Source: JBMNPT01 sp050943735 (GTDB taxonomy: Bacteria > Bacillota > Clostridia > Oscillospirales > RGIG577). Taken from it: a DNA stretch of 64,000 nt. Of this stretch, positions 50,136 to 58,932 are shown piece after piece (position 1 is the first letter of the stretch; every line of letters begins with the position of its first letter). The translations under genes were made by a program, and so were the position numbers. Location: contig JBMNPT010000005.1 of the NCBI GenBank assembly GCA_050943735.1, positions 62,001-126,000 on the forward strand, in the 5' to 3' direction. The notes under the pieces are model-generated. The model was not told the origin of the DNA. It worked only from the letters and a program-made list of their open reading frames with translations, and did no database searches.

Positions 50136-50534
50136 CTAGCTGCCATAGTCTTCACACAGACGGGTGAGTTCCTCCTGGCTGTAGAGAGGAATGCCCTCTT
50201 CCAGCAATTGCTGGTCTGCTTCGGGAAGATATTTTACATAGATATCAATCACCTGAAAGGGAAAGGGAGAGGCGCTGCTGAAAACACCGATACGTCCCTG
50301 AAAATTTTTGGCGATATACATAGGTTCATCCGAAGCGAGTTCCTCCTCAAAGACCAGAGGAGAATCGGTGACAGGTGGAGTGACACTGCGGGAATTTTGT
50401 GCGACAGAGGGGGTATACTCTGAAACAGATGGTTCCGAATCAGTCCGGGCAGTGCAAAAGGGCAATGAAACAGCCAGCACCACAGCGACGGCAGTGATCA
50501 GTAATAATGTGCTGTTTTTGGGTGCTTGTGCCAT
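50136..50534 (-). CDS. BofC-like C-terminal domain protein
   Basis: A 132-residue protein with an N-terminal signal or anchor helix (LLLITAVAVVLAVSLPFC, ending in a cysteine) and a Ser/Pro-rich spacer. The C-terminal part YIAKNFQGRIGVFSSAS, then VIDIYVKYLPEADQQLLEEG, YSQEELTRLCEDY, resembles the BofC C-terminal domain. BofC in Bacillus is an intercompartmental regulator of SpoIVB protease in sporulation. The link is by domain only; full BofC has an added N-terminal domain. ATG 50534 follows AAAGGAGGG, and the gene is divergent from the class A PBP. Confidence 0.75.
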   Translation of the reverse strand: MAQAPKNSTLLLITAVAVVLAVSLPFCTARTDSEPSVSEYTPSVAQNSRSVTPPVTDSPLVFEEELASDEPMYIAKNFQGRIGVFSSASPFPFQVIDIYVKYLPEADQQLLEEGIPLYSQEELTRLCEDYGS

Positions 50535-50682
50535 AATGGGTCCCTCCTTTTTATGGACTTTATCTATGGTTTGCCCGAAAATTGTGAAAATATCCCTTTT
50601 TTTATTCCGTTTGCCGGAGATTTGTGCTATACTTAATATTACGTCCTGATGTGGGACAGTCCACGGCAAAGGAGGCCATGCA

Positions 50683-53025
50683 TTGAAAGCGATAAAATTC
50701 TTTTTCATGTCTATTTTTCTGTTGGTCGTAACGTCCGGAATCATCTGTACCAGTGCGCTGGCCTGGTATCTGTTTATTTATTTGGATCCTCAGCTGGATA
50801 TGGATTTTGATGTGCTGATGAGTCAGGAATTCAGCAGCATCATCCTCACCAAAAATCCGGAAACAGGGGAATATGAGGAATCGGAACGCCTGTATGACGA
50901 GCAGAATCGTATTTGGGTGGAGATCGAAGATGTTCCGGAGAATCTCAAATACGCGTATATTTCCATTGAGGATGAACGGTTTGAAAAGCACAACGGTGTG
51001 GACTGGAAACGTACTCTGGGCGCTGTAGTGGGTTTTGTCACTGGCGCGGACAGCTACGGCGGGTCTACCATTACCCAGCAGCTGGTGAAAAACGTCACCG
51101 GCGAAAATGAAATCCGTCCTGACCGGAAAATCAAGGAAATCATGCGTGCGCTCAAATTGGAGCGGACTTATAAAAAAGATGAAATCCTGGAGATGTACCT
51201 GAACACCATCTTCTTGGGCAATAAGCTCTATGGTGTACAGTCGGCATCTCAGGCTTACTTTGGTAAGGATGTGTCCGAGCTGGATTTGGCCCAATGTGCT
51301 GCGTTGGCGGGCATTACCAATAACCCCAGCAAATACAATCCATGGCGTTTCCCTGAATTTGTCAAGGATCGTCAGGAAACCATCTTAGGTAAGATGAAGC
51401 AGTTGGGACATATCACACAGGAAGAATATGATCAGGCCATGGCGGAAGAGCTGGTCTATCAGGAAAAGGGCGCCACCGGCACCACATCTCAAGTGGTATC
51501 CTGGTACAATGAACAGGTCCGGGATGATGTGGTGGAAGCCTTGATGGAAGAAAAGGGCTATTCCGAAGACGTTGCCAAACGTATGGTGCTTTCGGGCGGT
51601 CTGCAAATCTACTCTGCAGAGGATGTGCGGATTCAAAATATTTTGGAAACGGTCTATCAGGATCCCTCCAATTTCCCCCAGCTGCGGGGGGATGTGCAGC
51701 CTCAGTCTGCTATGGTAGTGGAAGATCCCCATACCGGAGCCATTGTGGGTCTGGTGGGCGGCCGCGGTGAAAAAACGGTGAACCGGGGATGGAATAACGC
51801 CTCCCGGGCTAAGCGGCAGCCGGGTTCTGCTTTCAAACCTTTGGCAGTGTATGGTCCCGCATTGGAAAATGACCTCATTACCTATGGTACCAACTTTGTG
51901 GATGAGCCCTACGATCCGGTGACCAGAAAGCCTAAAAATGCGTATTCTGGCTTCAAAGGCCCCATGTCGGTGCAGCGCGCCATTATGATTTCCTGTAATA
52001 CCATTGCCACTCAGGTATTGATGGATGTGCTCACGCCGGAAGCTTCCATTGACTTTCTGGAAAAACAGCTGGGCTTTACCACTCTGGTTCGTTCCCGTAC
52101 CCAGAATGGCAAAGTGTACAGCGACATTGGTCAGTCTCTGGCTTTGGGTGGTTTGACCGATGGCGTGACCGTGAAGGAAATGGCAGGTGCGTATAGTGCG
52201 TTGGCCAATGAAGGAGAATATATTGAACCTTACACTTTCTATAAAGTATTGGATCATACCGGTAAGGTTTTGTTGGAAAACGAGCCGGAAGGCGAACAGG
52301 TCTTCAGCCAGGAAACCGCATTTATCATGACCGAAATGCTCAAGACTGTGGTGTATGGTACTGACAGTTTGGCCACTGGTAAAGCGGCCAAGCTGGCCAG
52401 TGGCACTACCGTAGCGGGTAAGACCGGTACCACCAATGACAAAAAGGACTTGTGGTTTGCCGGCTATACTCCATATTATGTGGGCGTGGTTTGGTTTGGC
52501 TATGAAGAACCCAGAGCTTTGGGAAGCGGCATTAGTAATACCAATAGTACCATTCGGGTTTGGAAAAACGTGATGGACCAGATTCACGAACCGCTGGAGC
52601 AGGCAGATTTCCCCGAAATGCCAGATGGTGTGGTAAAAGCCAGCTTCTGTGAATTGGGTGGAGGTAAACCCAGATCGGGCTGTGTCGCCAAGGTAGGATA
52701 TTTCAAGAAGGGAACGGAACCCAGTTCTTATTGTACAGGGCATGGAGGGATGGTAAATCCCAGTACCGATCCGTCTACTAGTGAAACGGAAAATCCAACT
52801 ACCACTGGAGAAACCACGACCTCTCCCAGCACGTCAGAGCCGGGAACAAGTACTAGCACAAGTACGAGTACCAGCACAAGTACCAGCACGAGTACCAGTA
52901 CCAGTACAAGCACTTCCACTTCTACTTCTCCCAGTACGTCGGAGTCTACAACTCCCACGCCTCCGCCAGTGGAACCTACGCCCAGTGGAGGCACACCTGG
53001 AGGAGAACTGGAATTTCCCGATTAG
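50683..53025 (+). CDS. Class A penicillin-binding protein (PBP1A-type)
   Basis: A 780-residue bifunctional peptidoglycan synthase. One N-terminal helix (about 6-30); a GT51 domain with SIEDERFEKHNGVDWKR and YGGSTITQQLVKN; then a transpeptidase with KRQPGSAFKPLAV (SxxK), ISCNTIATQV (SxN) and AGKTGTTNDKKD (KTG). The extracytoplasmic end has a Ser/Thr repeat (TSTSTSTST..., about 720-755) and a Pro-rich tail, probably a wall-spanning spacer. TTG 50683 with AGGAGG 7 bases upstream is the start; the nearby ATG 50678 is out of frame. Confidence 0.95.
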   Translation: MKAIKFFFMSIFLLVVTSGIICTSALAWYLFIYLDPQLDMDFDVLMSQEFSSIILTKNPETGEYEESERLYDEQNRIWVEIEDVPENLKYAYISIEDERFEKHNGVDWKRTLGAVVGFVTGADSYGGSTITQQLVKNVTGENEIRPDRKIKEIMRALKLERTYKKDEILEMYLNTIFLGNKLYGVQSASQAYFGKDVSELDLAQCAALAGITNNPSKYNPWRFPEFVKDRQETILGKMKQLGHITQEEYDQAMAEELVYQEKGATGTTSQVVSWYNEQVRDDVVEALMEEKGYSEDVAKRMVLSGGLQIYSAEDVRIQNILETVYQDPSNFPQLRGDVQPQSAMVVEDPHTGAIVGLVGGRGEKTVNRGWNNASRAKRQPGSAFKPLAVYGPALENDLITYGTNFVDEPYDPVTRKPKNAYSGFKGPMSVQRAIMISCNTIATQVLMDVLTPEASIDFLEKQLGFTTLVRSRTQNGKVYSDIGQSLALGGLTDGVTVKEMAGAYSALANEGEYIEPYTFYKVLDHTGKVLLENEPEGEQVFSQETAFIMTEMLKTVVYGTDSLATGKAAKLASGTTVAGKTGTTNDKKDLWFAGYTPYYVGVVWFGYEEPRALGSGISNTNSTIRVWKNVMDQIHEPLEQADFPEMPDGVVKASFCELGGGKPRSGCVAKVGYFKKGTEPSSYCTGHGGMVNPSTDPSTSETENPTTTGETTTSPSTSEPGTSTSTSTSTSTSTSTSTSTSTSTSTSTSPSTSESTTPTPPPVEPTPSGGTPGGELEFPD
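52845..52965 (+). repeat. Ser/Thr-encoding low-complexity repeat
   Basis: Near-tandem six-base units of the type AGTACN/AGCACN encode alternating Ser-Thr. Third-base variation among units (ACA, ACG, ACC, ACT) shows the amino-acid pattern is kept while the DNA drifts. Confidence 0.85.
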
Positions 53026-53033
53026 CGCAGTAT

Positions 53034-53076
53034 AAAAAACAGGCAGAACTCACATAAGAGTTCTGCCTGTTTTGTT
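53034..53076. terminator. Bidirectional terminator
   Basis: AAAACAGGCAGAACTC and GAGTTCTGCCTGTTTT form a perfect stem over a six-base loop, between the class A PBP and ytvI. Confidence 0.92.
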
Positions 53077-54176
53077 TAGGTATCTTTGGGAGAATCAGCA
53101 GTGAATTGTTTGAAAGTGCCATTTTGGATGAGATATGTGATGAGAAGCATGAGAATCGGTCCCGCGATCATGCCCACCACTCCGAACAATCCCATACCCA
53201 CGTAAATGGATAGAAGCGTGAGAAGAGGATGCAGTCCGATGCGTTGTCCCACCACTTTTGGTTCCAGCACTTGGCGAACCAGCAGGATAATTCCGTACAG
53301 CGCCAACAATTCAATTCCCAGTAGGGTCTGTCCGGTAATCAGACTGTACAGTCCCCAGGGAATCAAAACGGTTCCAGTGCCCAAAATGGGCAGTGCGTCG
53401 ATGACAGCCACTGCCAGTGCCAGTGCCAATGCGTACTCCAGACGAAACAGAATAAAACCGATGAGCAGCTCTACAAAGGTGATCCCCATGAGAATCAGCT
53501 GCGCCTGTAAGTATTTGATCAATGTACTGCCCAAAAAGTTTTGCAGTCCCTGGGCCAGCCGTTGACCGGCAGGAGGCAGGAGATTCCAAAGGGTACGTTT
53601 GACGCCCTCGCGGTCACTGCTGATGAGGATGGAAGCCACCAGAAAAACAATTAAAAAGAGAAGTACAGAGGGAACGGTGCGGGCCACTCCGGTGGCCATA
53701 TGGAAGGCGCCGGTGGACCAGGAGTCAGGCAGGGTGAAATCACCCTTGAACAGCGCGTCCAGCATGTTGGCCGCTGTATCTACAATTCCCTTGGGCAGGA
53801 AGGGCAGCCATTGCGTGAGGTTTTGTGTGAAGTCAATCAGAGTGTCAGGCAAATGCTGCAATTCATTGGAGAGAATTTGCAGCAAACCGGACATCTCGGC
53901 AATTAGCTTGCTGAAAAGCGCGTATAGCCCCAGCAAAAGTAACCCAGCGGAAGAGAGTACCGATACAATCGCAGCCAATGTGCGGGGAAGATGGAGCCGT
54001 TTGTGAAGCAATCGGACCAGAGGCTCCAGCAGTGTGGCCAATAGCCAGGCGAGAATAAAGGGAAGCAATAGAGCGAATAGATAGCGAAAGAAGAGAACGA
54101 TACCCGCTATGGCCAGTGCACTGTAAAACAAGGTCAACAGTATCTTACGATGGGTACTGGGAGGGATGTCCCACAT
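53076..54176 (-). CDS. ytvI: Sporulation membrane protein YtvI (AI-2E transporter family)
   Basis: A 366-residue integral membrane protein with about eight helices. The AI-2E/UPF0118 signatures are ALLLPFILAWLLATLLEPLV, the extracytoplasmic coil between helices 3 and 4 (SNELQHLPDTLIDFTQNL), and DALPILGTGTVLIPWGLYSL followed by EPKVVGQRIGLHPLL near the end. In Bacillus YtvI is made in the mother cell under sigma E; its transported substrate is not known. It converges with the class A PBP. Confidence 0.88.
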   Translation of the reverse strand: MWDIPPSTHRKILLTLFYSALAIAGIVLFFRYLFALLLPFILAWLLATLLEPLVRLLHKRLHLPRTLAAIVSVLSSAGLLLLGLYALFSKLIAEMSGLLQILSNELQHLPDTLIDFTQNLTQWLPFLPKGIVDTAANMLDALFKGDFTLPDSWSTGAFHMATGVARTVPSVLLFLIVFLVASILISSDREGVKRTLWNLLPPAGQRLAQGLQNFLGSTLIKYLQAQLILMGITFVELLIGFILFRLEYALALALAVAVIDALPILGTGTVLIPWGLYSLITGQTLLGIELLALYGIILLVRQVLEPKVVGQRIGLHPLLTLLSIYVGMGLFGVVGMIAGPILMLLITYLIQNGTFKQFTADSPKDT

Positions 54177-54215
54177 GATTACACCTCATTTGCACCAATA
54201 TTTTGAATCTCAAAC

Positions 54216-54246
54216 AGTATATGATATTTTTAGAAACAAATTGTGA
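54216..54246 (-). promoter_or_regulatory. Candidate sigma-E-type promoter of ytvI
   Basis: On the minus strand TCACAATT (54246-54239), 15-base spacer, CATATACT (54223-54216). The -10 box is close to the sigma-E form CATACAnT; the -35 box is only partly similar. It overlaps no TATAAT-type box. Inferred. Confidence 0.35.
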
Positions 54247-54277
54247 ACAAACTGCAAATTTACTGCAAACTATATGA

Positions 54278-54306
54278 AAAAAAGAACCGCCACAGGCGGT
54301 TCTTTT
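54278..54306. terminator. Bidirectional terminator
   Basis: AAAGAACCGCC and GGCGGTTCTTT stem over a three-base loop. It is the terminator of the phosphoglycerate-mutase-like gene on the minus strand. Confidence 0.9.
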
Positions 54307-54314
54307 GGAATGTA

Positions 54315-55535
54315 TCAAGAGGGTTTGTTCAATAGCAAATCCATGATGTGGAAGCCGGGCTTTACTACCACACCAGTGGCGTTGGCGCAGGCTTCGGTGA
54401 GGCGGAGCGCGGCAGGCTGGGCCACAGGATTTTCGCTGTCATATAGCAGGAAGGGAACGGGAGTACGTCCATGGGTCATGGTGCACAGAGGGGTTTCGTG
54501 GTCGGGTGCGATGAGCAGCCGATAAGGATAGCCGTCCATTTCCAACTGTTTGCAAATCAGATCGGTCATGGCGTCCAGCTGCTGAATGGAGTAGATTTTT
54601 TCCTTTAGCTGATTGCGGTGACCGCATTCATCGGGGGCCTCCACATGGATGTACACAAAATCATAGCCTTCCCGCAGTTTGTTCACCGCGGTTTGGGCCT
54701 TGCCTAGAAAGTTGGTTTCATAATTGCCGGTGGCACCTTCCACAGGAAAAACGTCCATTCCGGCGGAAACCGCAATGCCCTTGACCAGATCCACTGCCGA
54801 AATGGCTCCGCCTTTGAGACCGGTTTTTTCCTGAAAAGAGGGGAGAATCATCTTGGTGCCCTGTCCCCAGAACCAGATGGAGTTGGCGGGATTCAGCCCT
54901 TTGGCTTTCCGTTCTACGTTTACAGGGTGTTCCCGAAGGATGTCATAGCTGCGGCGCATCATATCCAGCAGAGCGGGATGGCCAGGCAGATGATCGGTAA
55001 TTTTCTGCAGTGAAATGTCATGAGGCGGGGTGAGGGGAATACCGGCGGGCGCCGCATCCCAACGCAGGATGTGCCGGTAACTGGTACCGGTGAAAAAGGC
55101 GAAGTGCTCATCTTGAAATGCAGCGTTCAACGCCTCAATGAGCTGGGCAGCCTCTTCGGTGGAAATTTCTCCGGCGGAGTAGTCCACCATGGTTTTGTTT
55201 TCGTATCCCTCTTCCTCCCCTAGGGTGACAAAGTTGGTGCGGAAGGTGGTGTCGGTATCCTTCATTGGCACACCGATGCTGGCAGCCTCGATAGGACTGC
55301 GGCCGGTGTGATAGCGTTCCGGGTCATATCCCATCACCGATAGATTGCAGATGTCGCTGCCGGGACTCATGGAATCGGGCGTAGTGCATGCAATGCCGAC
55401 AGTTGACCGCTGGGCAAGGACATCCCAGGTGGGAGTGAGGGCAGCTTCCAGAGGAGTTTGCCCGTCCAGAGCCTCTACCGGCCGGTCAGACATGCCGTCT
55501 CCCAGCAGTACAATGTATTTATAAGGACGATTCAT
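54315..55535 (-). CDS. Phosphoglycerate mutase-like enzyme, proposed homoserine kinase
   Basis: A 406-residue alkaline-phosphatase-superfamily protein. It starts YKYIVLLGDGMSDRPV (metal Asp), has MSPGSDICNLSVMGYDP with the catalytic Ser, GRSPIEAASIG, YIHVEAPDECGHR and IAPDHETPLCTMTHGRTPVPF. This is the archaeal-type cofactor-independent mutase form (ApgM), including the TIGR02535 branch proposed to act as homoserine kinase. It is divergent from ACT-hom-aspartokinase, and no GHMP-type thrB is visible, so homoserine phosphorylation is favoured by context. ATG 55535 follows AAAGGAGT. Confidence 0.85.
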   Translation of the reverse strand: MNRPYKYIVLLGDGMSDRPVEALDGQTPLEAALTPTWDVLAQRSTVGIACTTPDSMSPGSDICNLSVMGYDPERYHTGRSPIEAASIGVPMKDTDTTFRTNFVTLGEEEGYENKTMVDYSAGEISTEEAAQLIEALNAAFQDEHFAFFTGTSYRHILRWDAAPAGIPLTPPHDISLQKITDHLPGHPALLDMMRRSYDILREHPVNVERKAKGLNPANSIWFWGQGTKMILPSFQEKTGLKGGAISAVDLVKGIAVSAGMDVFPVEGATGNYETNFLGKAQTAVNKLREGYDFVYIHVEAPDECGHRNQLKEKIYSIQQLDAMTDLICKQLEMDGYPYRLLIAPDHETPLCTMTHGRTPVPFLLYDSENPVAQPAALRLTEACANATGVVVKPGFHIMDLLLNKPS

Positions 55536-55717
55536 AGAGGATACTCCTTTCATTTTTCTGTTTTCATTATAGCAAACCGGGAAGAATTTGCAAGACAAAT
55601 GAAAAATAACAGGGGAAATGGGGAAACTGCAAAAAATAAAACAATGAGAAATAGGGAGAATCAAAGAGGTAGATAACAATAAACAGAATATTTTGGTTTT
55701 TTTGGAGTTTTGCGGAT

Positions 55718-55747
55718 TTGATGGAGCCAAGGGGCCTGTGCTATAGT
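55718..55747 (+). promoter_or_regulatory. Promoter of the ACT-hom-aspartokinase unit
   Basis: TTGATG (55718-55723), 18-base spacer, TATAGT (55742-55747), 60 bases ahead of the first gene. No T-box or lysine riboswitch features are seen in the leader. Confidence 0.55.
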
Positions 55748-55807
55748 ACATCTAGTGCCGCAAAATACAAATGTATTTTGCACAAGGACATTGAAAGGAG
55801 GGACAGG

Positions 55808-56251
55808 ATGAAAAATAAGCCGGTATACTACCTGGTCAGTTCCGACGTTCTGCCGGAAATCTTTTTGAAGGTAGTGGAAACCAACAAACTGCTGACCCAT
55901 GGCAAGGCCAAAACCATCAATGAGGCAGTGGCCATGACGGGAATCAGCCGCAGTGCTTACTACAAATATAAAGATTCCATCTCTCCCTTCTACGAAATGT
56001 CAAAGGAGAAAATCATCACGCTGTACGCAGTGCTCAAGGATGAGCCGGGAGTGCTCTCCAATCTGCTGGGACTGTTTACCAAGGCGGGGACCAACATTCT
56101 CACCATCAACCAGAACATTCCCATCAACGGCATTGCCAACATCACCATTACCATCCAGACCGGCAATATGCGGGTGAAGCTGGATACACTGATGGAAAAG
56201 GTTCGCAGTCAGAATGGCGTCATTAAATTTGAAGTGATGGCCAGTGAGTAA
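55808..56251 (+). CDS. ACT domain-containing regulator (PheB/UPF0735)
   Basis: A 147-residue protein. The first 70 residues form a helix-turn-helix-like part (EVAVMTGISRSAYYKYKDSI in context AVAMTGISRSAYYKYK), the rest is an ACT domain (ITLYAVLKDEPGVLSNLLGLF, NILTINQNIPINGIANITI). This is the UPF0735/PheB family, often next to hom. It probably senses an amino acid and may regulate the aspartate-pathway genes. ATG 55808 follows AAAGGAGGG; hom starts 25 bases after its stop. Confidence 0.9.
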   Translation: MKNKPVYYLVSSDVLPEIFLKVVETNKLLTHGKAKTINEAVAMTGISRSAYYKYKDSISPFYEMSKEKIITLYAVLKDEPGVLSNLLGLFTKAGTNILTINQNIPINGIANITITIQTGNMRVKLDTLMEKVRSQNGVIKFEVMASE

Positions 56252-56276
56252 TGAGTAAAAAGAAAGTAGGGTTATT

Positions 56277-57512
56277 ATGATAAAAGCGGCAGTATTGGGT
56301 TTCGGCGTAGTGGGCAGCGGCACCGCAGAGATTCTGGTCAAGGACCGGGAGCTGCTGGAGCGCAGCGCCGGCTGTGGTGTGGAGCTGAAATACATTGTGG
56401 ACATCCGGGAATTCCCCGATAGTCCCTTTGCGGATCGCATTGTCCATGATTTTTCGGTGGTGGAACAGGACCCTGAGGTCAATGTGGTCATTGAGGTGAT
56501 CGGCGGTGCCAAGGTGGCCTATGATTTCACCAAACGCGCGCTGCTGGCGGGCAAACATGTGGTGACCTCCAACAAGGAGCTGGTGGCCACCCATGGACAG
56601 GAACTGCTGACCATCGCCAGAGAGCGCAATCTCAACTATCTGTTTGAAGCCAGTGTGGGCGGTGGTATCCCGGTGATTCGTCCCCTCAATCAGTGCCTGG
56701 TGGCCAACCGGATCGAGGAGATCAGTGGGATTCTCAACGGTACCACCAACTATATCCTCACCCAGATGATTGAGGAGGGTAAGAGTTTTGAAACGGCACT
56801 GGCCGATGCACAGAAAAACGGGTATGCGGAGCAGAATCCCGCAGCCGACATTGAAGGCGTAGATGCCTGCCGGAAGATTGCCATTCTGGCATCGCTGGCC
56901 TGCGGCAAACGGGTGGACCCCCAGAAGGTACACACCGAAGGCATTACCCACGTCACCCTCAACGACGTGGCGCTGGCAGGTCGGATGGAAAAGGTCATCA
57001 AACTGCTGGGCCGGTTCCGGCAGTGTGAGGATGGGCGTATGGAAGTGCTGGTGGCACCCTACCTCATTCCTGTAAATCACCAGCTGGCGCATATCAGCGG
57101 CGTATTCAACGGTGTCTATGTGACAGGCAGCAATGTGGGCGACGTGATGATGTACGGCCAGGGAGCCGGCAAACTGGCCACTGCCAGCGCAGTGGTGGCA
57201 GATGTGGTGGACATTGCCCATCATCTGGAAAAACGGCGCGCCATTTACTGGGAAGATTCAGACAGCAGCTTTGTAAAACCCCAGGAGGAGTGCCTGGCCC
57301 GGTATTATGTGCGGGTGTCCGGTGAGGAAGAAGCTGTGCGCAAGGCAGTGGAGCAGGTGTTGGGTCAGGTGGAAATGGTGTCCAGTCCAGCCTGCCCGGG
57401 TGAGTTGGCTTTGCTGACAAGTGAGGATACAGAGAAAAATCTGAATGCTCTGGTGGAAAAATTGGGCACTTTACAGGTGGCAGTCCTCTCTGTGATGAGA
57501 GTATTATACTAA
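56277..57512 (+). CDS. hom: Homoserine dehydrogenase
   Basis: A 411-residue enzyme. The NAD(P) site is AVLGFGVVGSGTAEIL; VVTSNKELVATHG and LNGTTNYILTQM form the active site with conserved Lys; GKRVDPQKVHTEG and GAGKLATASAVVAD follow. A C-terminal ACT domain (YYVRVSGEEEAVRKAVEQVLG) allows threonine feedback. It reduces aspartate semialdehyde to homoserine. It sits between the ACT gene and aspartokinase. Confidence 0.96.
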   Translation: MIKAAVLGFGVVGSGTAEILVKDRELLERSAGCGVELKYIVDIREFPDSPFADRIVHDFSVVEQDPEVNVVIEVIGGAKVAYDFTKRALLAGKHVVTSNKELVATHGQELLTIARERNLNYLFEASVGGGIPVIRPLNQCLVANRIEEISGILNGTTNYILTQMIEEGKSFETALADAQKNGYAEQNPAADIEGVDACRKIAILASLACGKRVDPQKVHTEGITHVTLNDVALAGRMEKVIKLLGRFRQCEDGRMEVLVAPYLIPVNHQLAHISGVFNGVYVTGSNVGDVMMYGQGAGKLATASAVVADVVDIAHHLEKRRAIYWEDSDSSFVKPQEECLARYYVRVSGEEEAVRKAVEQVLGQVEMVSSPACPGELALLTSEDTEKNLNALVEKLGTLQVAVLSVMRVLY

Positions 57513-57551
57513 GAGACAGGGATTTGCAACAGATACAATGGAGGGAAGGAA

Positions 57552-58754
57552 ATGTTAATCGTACAGAAATTCGGCGGCTCGTCGGTGGCTAATGCGGATA
57601 AGATCAGAAATGTGGCCGGCATTATCACCGATACCTACAAAGCCGGCAACGACGTAGTGGTAGTGCTGTCTGCTCAGGGAGATACCACCGATGATCTCAT
57701 CGCCAAGGCAGAAGAGATCAACGGGCATGCTTCCAAGCGGGAGATGGATATGCTGCTCTCCACCGGTGAACAGATCTCCATCGCACTGATGGCCATGCAG
57801 ATTGAGAAGATGGGGTATCCGGTGATCTCTCTCACCGGCTGGCAGGCTGGCATGAAAACCGATGACACCTACAGCAATTCCCGTATTGAAAATATCAAGA
57901 CTCAGCGCATTGAAAACGAGCTGGATAAACGCCGCATTGTCATTGTGGCGGGCTTCCAGGGCATCAATGGCATAGGGGATGTGACCACACTGGGCCGCGG
58001 TGGCAGCGATACCTCCGCAGTGGCGTTGGCAGCAGCTCTCAAGGCGGACCTGTGCCAGATTTACACCGATGTAAACGGCGTCTATACCGCCGACCCCCGG
58101 CTGTGCAAGAATGCCCGTAAGCTCAGCGAGATCTCCTATGATGAGATGCTGGAGCTGGCCAGTCTGGGCGCCAATGTGCTGCACAACCGCAGCGTGGAAA
58201 TGGCCAAGAAATATGGTGTGGAAATCGAAGTGCTTTCCAGTTTTGAAAGAGTAAAGGGAACGATCGTCAAGGAGGTAGCGGATATGGAAAAGATGCTGGT
58301 AAAGGGTGTGGCCCGGGACAACAATGTGGCGAGAATTGCTGTGGTGGAAGTGGAAGATGCTCCCGGCATCGCCTTCAAGATCTTCTCTCTGCTGGCAAAG
58401 CACAAGATCAATGTGGACATCATTCTGCAGTCCATTGGCCGCAACAATACCAAGGACATCAGCTTCACCGTGACCGAGAATGACGCGGCGGAAGCCAAGG
58501 AACTGCTGGAGAAGAACCTGGCCAAGATCGGCGCCAAGAAGATTGACGTGGAGCACAACGTGTCCAAGGTATCCATCGTGGGCGCTGGTATGGTCAACAA
58601 TCCCGGTGTGGCAGCCAAGATGTTTGAGGCACTGGCAGACGCCAGCATCAACATCCGGATGATTTCCACCAGCGAAATCAAGGTATCTGTGCTCATCGAT
58701 CAGAAGGATGCCGAACGGGCAGTGGTGGCCATCCACGAAAAATTCCTGGGGTAA
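57552..58754 (+). CDS. Aspartate kinase
   Basis: A 400-residue enzyme. It starts LIVQKFGGSSVANADKI, has the LSTGEQISIALMAM and VAGFQGINGIGDVTTLGRGG kinase motifs (substrate Asp and ATP sites), and two C-terminal ACT repeats (VARIAVVEVEDAPGIAFKIF, VSIVGAGMVNNPGVAAKMF). It makes aspartyl phosphate for lysine, threonine and methionine. An in-frame GTG-type second start for a beta subunit is not obvious. The three-gene unit ends here; the following intergenic region has three TTGTAACAA motifs. Confidence 0.96.
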   Translation: MLIVQKFGGSSVANADKIRNVAGIITDTYKAGNDVVVVLSAQGDTTDDLIAKAEEINGHASKREMDMLLSTGEQISIALMAMQIEKMGYPVISLTGWQAGMKTDDTYSNSRIENIKTQRIENELDKRRIVIVAGFQGINGIGDVTTLGRGGSDTSAVALAAALKADLCQIYTDVNGVYTADPRLCKNARKLSEISYDEMLELASLGANVLHNRSVEMAKKYGVEIEVLSSFERVKGTIVKEVADMEKMLVKGVARDNNVARIAVVEVEDAPGIAFKIFSLLAKHKINVDIILQSIGRNNTKDISFTVTENDAAEAKELLEKNLAKIGAKKIDVEHNVSKVSIVGAGMVNNPGVAAKMFEALADASINIRMISTSEIKVSVLIDQKDAERAVVAIHEKFLG

Positions 58755-58773
58755 TTCATTGGGCTTCCAGAAT

Positions 58774-58869
58774 TTGTAACAACTTGTAACAAATTCCCCT
58801 GGAAATACAACAATTCTGTCAAGATTCTTTTAGAAAGATTTCACAGCTTTCTGCCGGATTTTGTAACAA
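58774..58869. repeat. Three copies of a 9-base palindromic motif
   Basis: TTGTAACAA occurs at 58774-58782, 58784-58792 and 58861-58869. Each is symmetric around its central base (TTGT-A-ACAA); the first two are offset by 10 bases, one helical turn. They lie upstream of the small peptide gene and could be regulator sites. Confidence 0.6.
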
Positions 58870-58932
58870 ATGGGTGATATGATAATCATGTAAAGAAAAT
58901 TCATCCAATTCCTGTAGAAAGGGGCGAGAACT

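Noticed and set aside
52845..52965. Tandem repeats that could suggest a CRISPR array or minisatellite
   Set aside because: The 6-base units are inside the PBP reading frame and encode Ser-Thr; there are no spacers.
57513..57551. Lysine riboswitch or T-box before aspartokinase
   Set aside because: The gap is only 39 bases, and the leader before the ACT gene has no matching elements either.
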